Positions 7,073 to 8,450 of a stretch of 8,450 nt of DNA are shown here, one piece after another. Every line of letters starts with the position of its first letter. The first letter of the stretch is position 1. The notes beneath the pieces are model-generated. The model had not been told where the DNA came from, did no database searches, and saw nothing but the letters and a program-made list of their open reading frames with translations. The position numbers were made by a program, and so were the translations under genes. The stretch lies in contig JAEZBH010000063.1 of assembly GCA_023427285.1 (NCBI GenBank), positions 1 to 8,450 on the forward strand, written 5' to 3'. Source of the stretch: Pseudomonadota bacterium (GTDB taxonomy: Bacteria; Pseudomonadota; Alphaproteobacteria; Sphingomonadales; Sphingomonadaceae).

Positions 7073-7097
7073 CTTTCGAGCAAAACGCATGTTTTGC
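7073..7097. repeat. Hairpin after arfB, preceded by CTTTCGAGCA
   Basis: GCAAAAC (7080-7086) and GTTTTGC (7091-7097) form a perfect 7-bp stem with loop GCAT, eleven bases after the arfB stop. No T-run follows in the rightward direction. CTTTCGAGCA at 7073-7082 is identical to 4665-4674, also next to a hairpin between convergent genes. Confidence 0.5.
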
Positions 7098-7130
7098 GGT
7101 TAAGAAAGCGCGACCAATAAAGGATTTGAG

Positions 7131-7147
7131 AAGCAGGCGACCTGCTT
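7131..7147. repeat. Second hairpin in the arfB / phosphodiesterase gap
   Basis: AAGCAGG (7131-7137) and CCTGCTT (7141-7147) form a perfect 7-bp stem with loop CGA. Read leftward it is followed by CTCAAATCCTTTATT, a mildly T-rich stretch. It may therefore help end the phosphodiesterase transcript (stop at 7183), but it is not a canonical intrinsic terminator. Confidence 0.4.
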
Positions 7148-7182
7148 GCCGAGCTGGTTGCAAACCGCTCTGAGCGCCCGCA

Positions 7183-8112
7183 TCAGCGCTCCTCCCTTGA
7201 TCGCAAGTAGGCGAGCAGCGCCTCGGGCCGGTCGGTCTGGATCATGGAGACGCCCATCTCCAGCAGTTCGCCCCATGTCCTGGCGGGGTCCGCCAGCGCC
7301 CGCTCATCTTCTTTTCCAAGCGTATTCACCCAGATCCGCGTATTTTCAGCACGCGGCTGGGCCAGCGTTTCCTCCAGAAAATCAGGATCGCTGAAGAACG
7401 CCACCTCATACGCCACCGGATTGAAGGGGGCGTAGTCCGCCAGCGGCGCGGGCAGCTGCGGCTCGCAGTGGGGAGACTTCTTCGGGAGGCACACGCCAAC
7501 GATGGGCATGTAGTGGGTCTTGCCGTGGAAGGGCGCGTTTATCAGGCGCGCCTCCTGCGGCGTTGCGGGCAGTTTCATCAGAACCTGCCCGTTCATGCCG
7601 AGCCTCTCCACCAGCGCGAACACCTCGGCCTCGCTCTCGACCTTGAGGTCGAGGTTGACGAGAATACGCCCTCTGGCGGCCAGCAGCGCCTCTTCCAGCG
7701 TTGGCACCTGCGCCTCCAGAACGGCAGCATTCGGCCCGCCCGCACCCTGCTGCAGCCTCAGCGCCCGCAGCTCGCTGAACGTTATGTTCGCCACCTTGCC
7801 GCTGCCGGTGGTGGTGCGGTTGAGCGTGGCATCATGCATCAGCACCAGCTTGCCGTCCGCCGTGCGGCGCACGTCCAGCTCCACCATGTCCGCGCCCAAA
7901 GCGATGCAGTGCTCAATGGCAGAGAGGGAATTCTCCGGCGCATTCGACCAGCATCCCCGATGCGCAACGACCATCACCGGCGCACCTCTGGACCCGTCCT
8001 TCAGCTTCTGAACAAGAGCCCCGGCATCCGCCAGCGCAGGCACGCAAGCGCCGCCGAACGCGGCAAACGCCAGTGCAGGAAAGACAAGAAGCCTCCGCAT
8101 GACCGGGCGCAT
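7183..8112 (-). CDS. Exported glycerophosphodiester phosphodiesterase family protein
   Basis: The family hydrolyses glycerophosphodiesters to glycerol-3-phosphate and an alcohol, in a metal-dependent TIM barrel. From ATG 8112 the protein has 309 residues. The N-terminus (MRPVMRRLLVFPALAFAAFG...ALA|DA) is a Sec signal peptide with cleavage predicted after about Ala28, so it probably acts in the periplasm. The GDPD signature is clear: VVAHRGCWSNAPENS (His51, Arg52, Glu60), then VELDVRRTADGKLVLMHD (Glu78, Asp80 and His93), then NRTTTGSG. A later metal-site strand reads NLDLKVE rather than the commoner EIK type. The C-terminal SMIQTDRPEALLAYL is typical of the family end. Four cysteines remain in the mature chain, including CLPKKSPHC, so a disulfide is possible. 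The start at 8112 has GGAAGG directly abutting it; ATG 8100 is an alternative that keeps the signal peptide. It lies 96 bp downstream of the acyltransferase gene on the same strand. Confidence 0.92.
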   Translation of the reverse strand: MRPVMRRLLVFPALAFAAFGGACVPALADAGALVQKLKDGSRGAPVMVVAHRGCWSNAPENSLSAIEHCIALGADMVELDVRRTADGKLVLMHDATLNRTTTGSGKVANITFSELRALRLQQGAGGPNAAVLEAQVPTLEEALLAARGRILVNLDLKVESEAEVFALVERLGMNGQVLMKLPATPQEARLINAPFHGKTHYMPIVGVCLPKKSPHCEPQLPAPLADYAPFNPVAYEVAFFSDPDFLEETLAQPRAENTRIWVNTLGKEDERALADPARTWGELLEMGVSMIQTDRPEALLAYLRSREER

Positions 8113-8120
8113 CCTTCCGG

Positions 8121-8139
8121 CTGTTTTCCTCTCAAACAG
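8121..8139 (-). repeat. Small hairpin just upstream of the phosphodiesterase start
   Basis: CTGTTT (8121-8126) and AAACAG (8134-8139) can form a 6-bp stem. Read leftward, the seven-base loop is GAGAGGA, the most Shine-Dalgarno-like sequence near this gene. It is about 14 bases before ATG 8112, rather far for ordinary use. This could be a leader structure or chance. Confidence 0.25.
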
Positions 8140-8208
8140 CAGAAATGCAGCGCGCGGCTTAAGGCTCCCGCTCCAGCGCACTGCCTCCGTGGCAGGCGGG
8201 CCCTCACC

Positions 8209-8450
8209 TCACCCTTTGGGCGTGAGCCCCGGAGCTTGCGGCACGCGCCCCGGCCTTATCCGCCCGATCAGCACGGAGAAGAGGCGGCGCGCCGCGTCAC
8301 GCCGCTTCTCCGTCACTTCCGCCAGAAGGCAGCAGGCCGCCACGATGCCGACAAGCACGCCGGTAAAGGCCAGCCAGTTCGTGTGCGTGTTCACGCCCGC
8401 GCTGGCCAGAAAATGCGTCATGGGGCGGTGGAACAGGTAAAGCGAGAAGG
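8209..8450 (-). CDS. Acyltransferase-3 family membrane protein, C-terminal fragment; 5' end off the right edge
   Basis: The leftward frame is open from the window edge to TGA (8211-8209), about 79 residues. It begins FSLYLFHRPMTHFLASAG. The S-L-Y-L-x-H block closely resembles the last-helix motif near the C-terminus of acyltransferase-3 proteins (OatA/WecH/NodX type). These are multi-helix membrane enzymes that O-acylate sugars, peptidoglycan or other surface molecules. A second hydrophobic segment, WLAFTGVLVGIVAACCLL, follows, then a basic cytoplasmic tail (EVTEKRRDAARRLF...). The ATG at 8421 is internal and follows the motif, so the small frame starting there is not a separate gene. The substrate cannot be inferred. 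It lies 96 bp upstream of the phosphodiesterase on the same strand with no terminator seen between them, so cotranscription is possible. Confidence 0.7.
   Translation of the reverse strand, partial: FSLYLFHRPMTHFLASAGVNTHTNWLAFTGVLVGIVAACCLLAEVTEKRRDAARRLFSVLIGRIRPGRVPQAPGLTPKG

Noticed and set aside
7520..8011. A 163-codon Ser-rich rightward open frame antisense to the phosphodiesterase
   Set aside because: The Ser/Ala/Arg-rich composition is typical of an antisense frame, and the opposite strand carries full GDPD catalytic motifs.
8078..8112. Lipoprotein signal in the phosphodiesterase N-terminus (FGGAC)
   Set aside because: The residues before Cys do not fit the lipobox, which needs an aliphatic residue at -3, while a normal ALA|DA signal peptidase I site lies a few residues later.
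8181..8195. Hairpin CTGCC-TCCGT-GGCAG as a terminator after the acyltransferase gene
   Set aside because: The stem is only 5 bp and no T-run follows in the leftward direction.

Overview
The window is G+C-rich (only short intergenic stretches are AT-rich) and has the compact layout of a bacterial chromosome. The protein sequences fit an alphaproteobacterium, possibly in or near the Sphingomonadales. That placement rests on protein style only (MurJ, Spinster-type MFS carrier, acyl-CoA ligase N-terminus) and is tentative. I see no rRNA, tRNA, CRISPR array, insertion sequence, phage or plasmid functions.

Layout, left to right. Positions 1-1175 (+) hold the C-terminal three quarters of murJ, the lipid II flippase. 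Next come a short AT-rich gap, a small secreted protein of unknown function (1233-1538, +) and a textbook intrinsic terminator (1585-1608). A Spinster-like MFS transporter (2926-1625, -) and an AMP-forming acyl-CoA ligase (3130-4659, +) are divergent around a roughly 200 bp control region. The ligase converges on a Kef-type monovalent cation:proton antiporter with a TrkA-N domain (6514-4694, -). That antiporter is divergent from arfB, the GGQ-type ribosome rescue hydrolase (6646-7068, +). arfB converges on an exported glycerophosphodiester phosphodiesterase (8112-7183, -). Upstream of the phosphodiesterase on the same strand is the C-terminal end of an acyltransferase-3 family membrane protein that runs off the right edge.

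Most of these genes are housekeeping or general accessory functions and do not form one pathway. Two local pairings may be functional, both by inference. The MFS carrier and acyl-CoA ligase share a divergent promoter region, as expected for uptake or export plus activation of a carboxylic acid. The acyltransferase-3 and phosphodiesterase genes are tandem and could be cotranscribed.

I found no convincing undescribed multi-gene system. The observations most worth checking are: an arginine where the acyl-CoA ligase family has its catalytic A10 lysine; a 9-bp tandem repeat just upstream of the antiporter start; a 10-bp sequence shared by two convergent gene ends and leading into a hairpin at each; and the uncharacterised secreted small protein.
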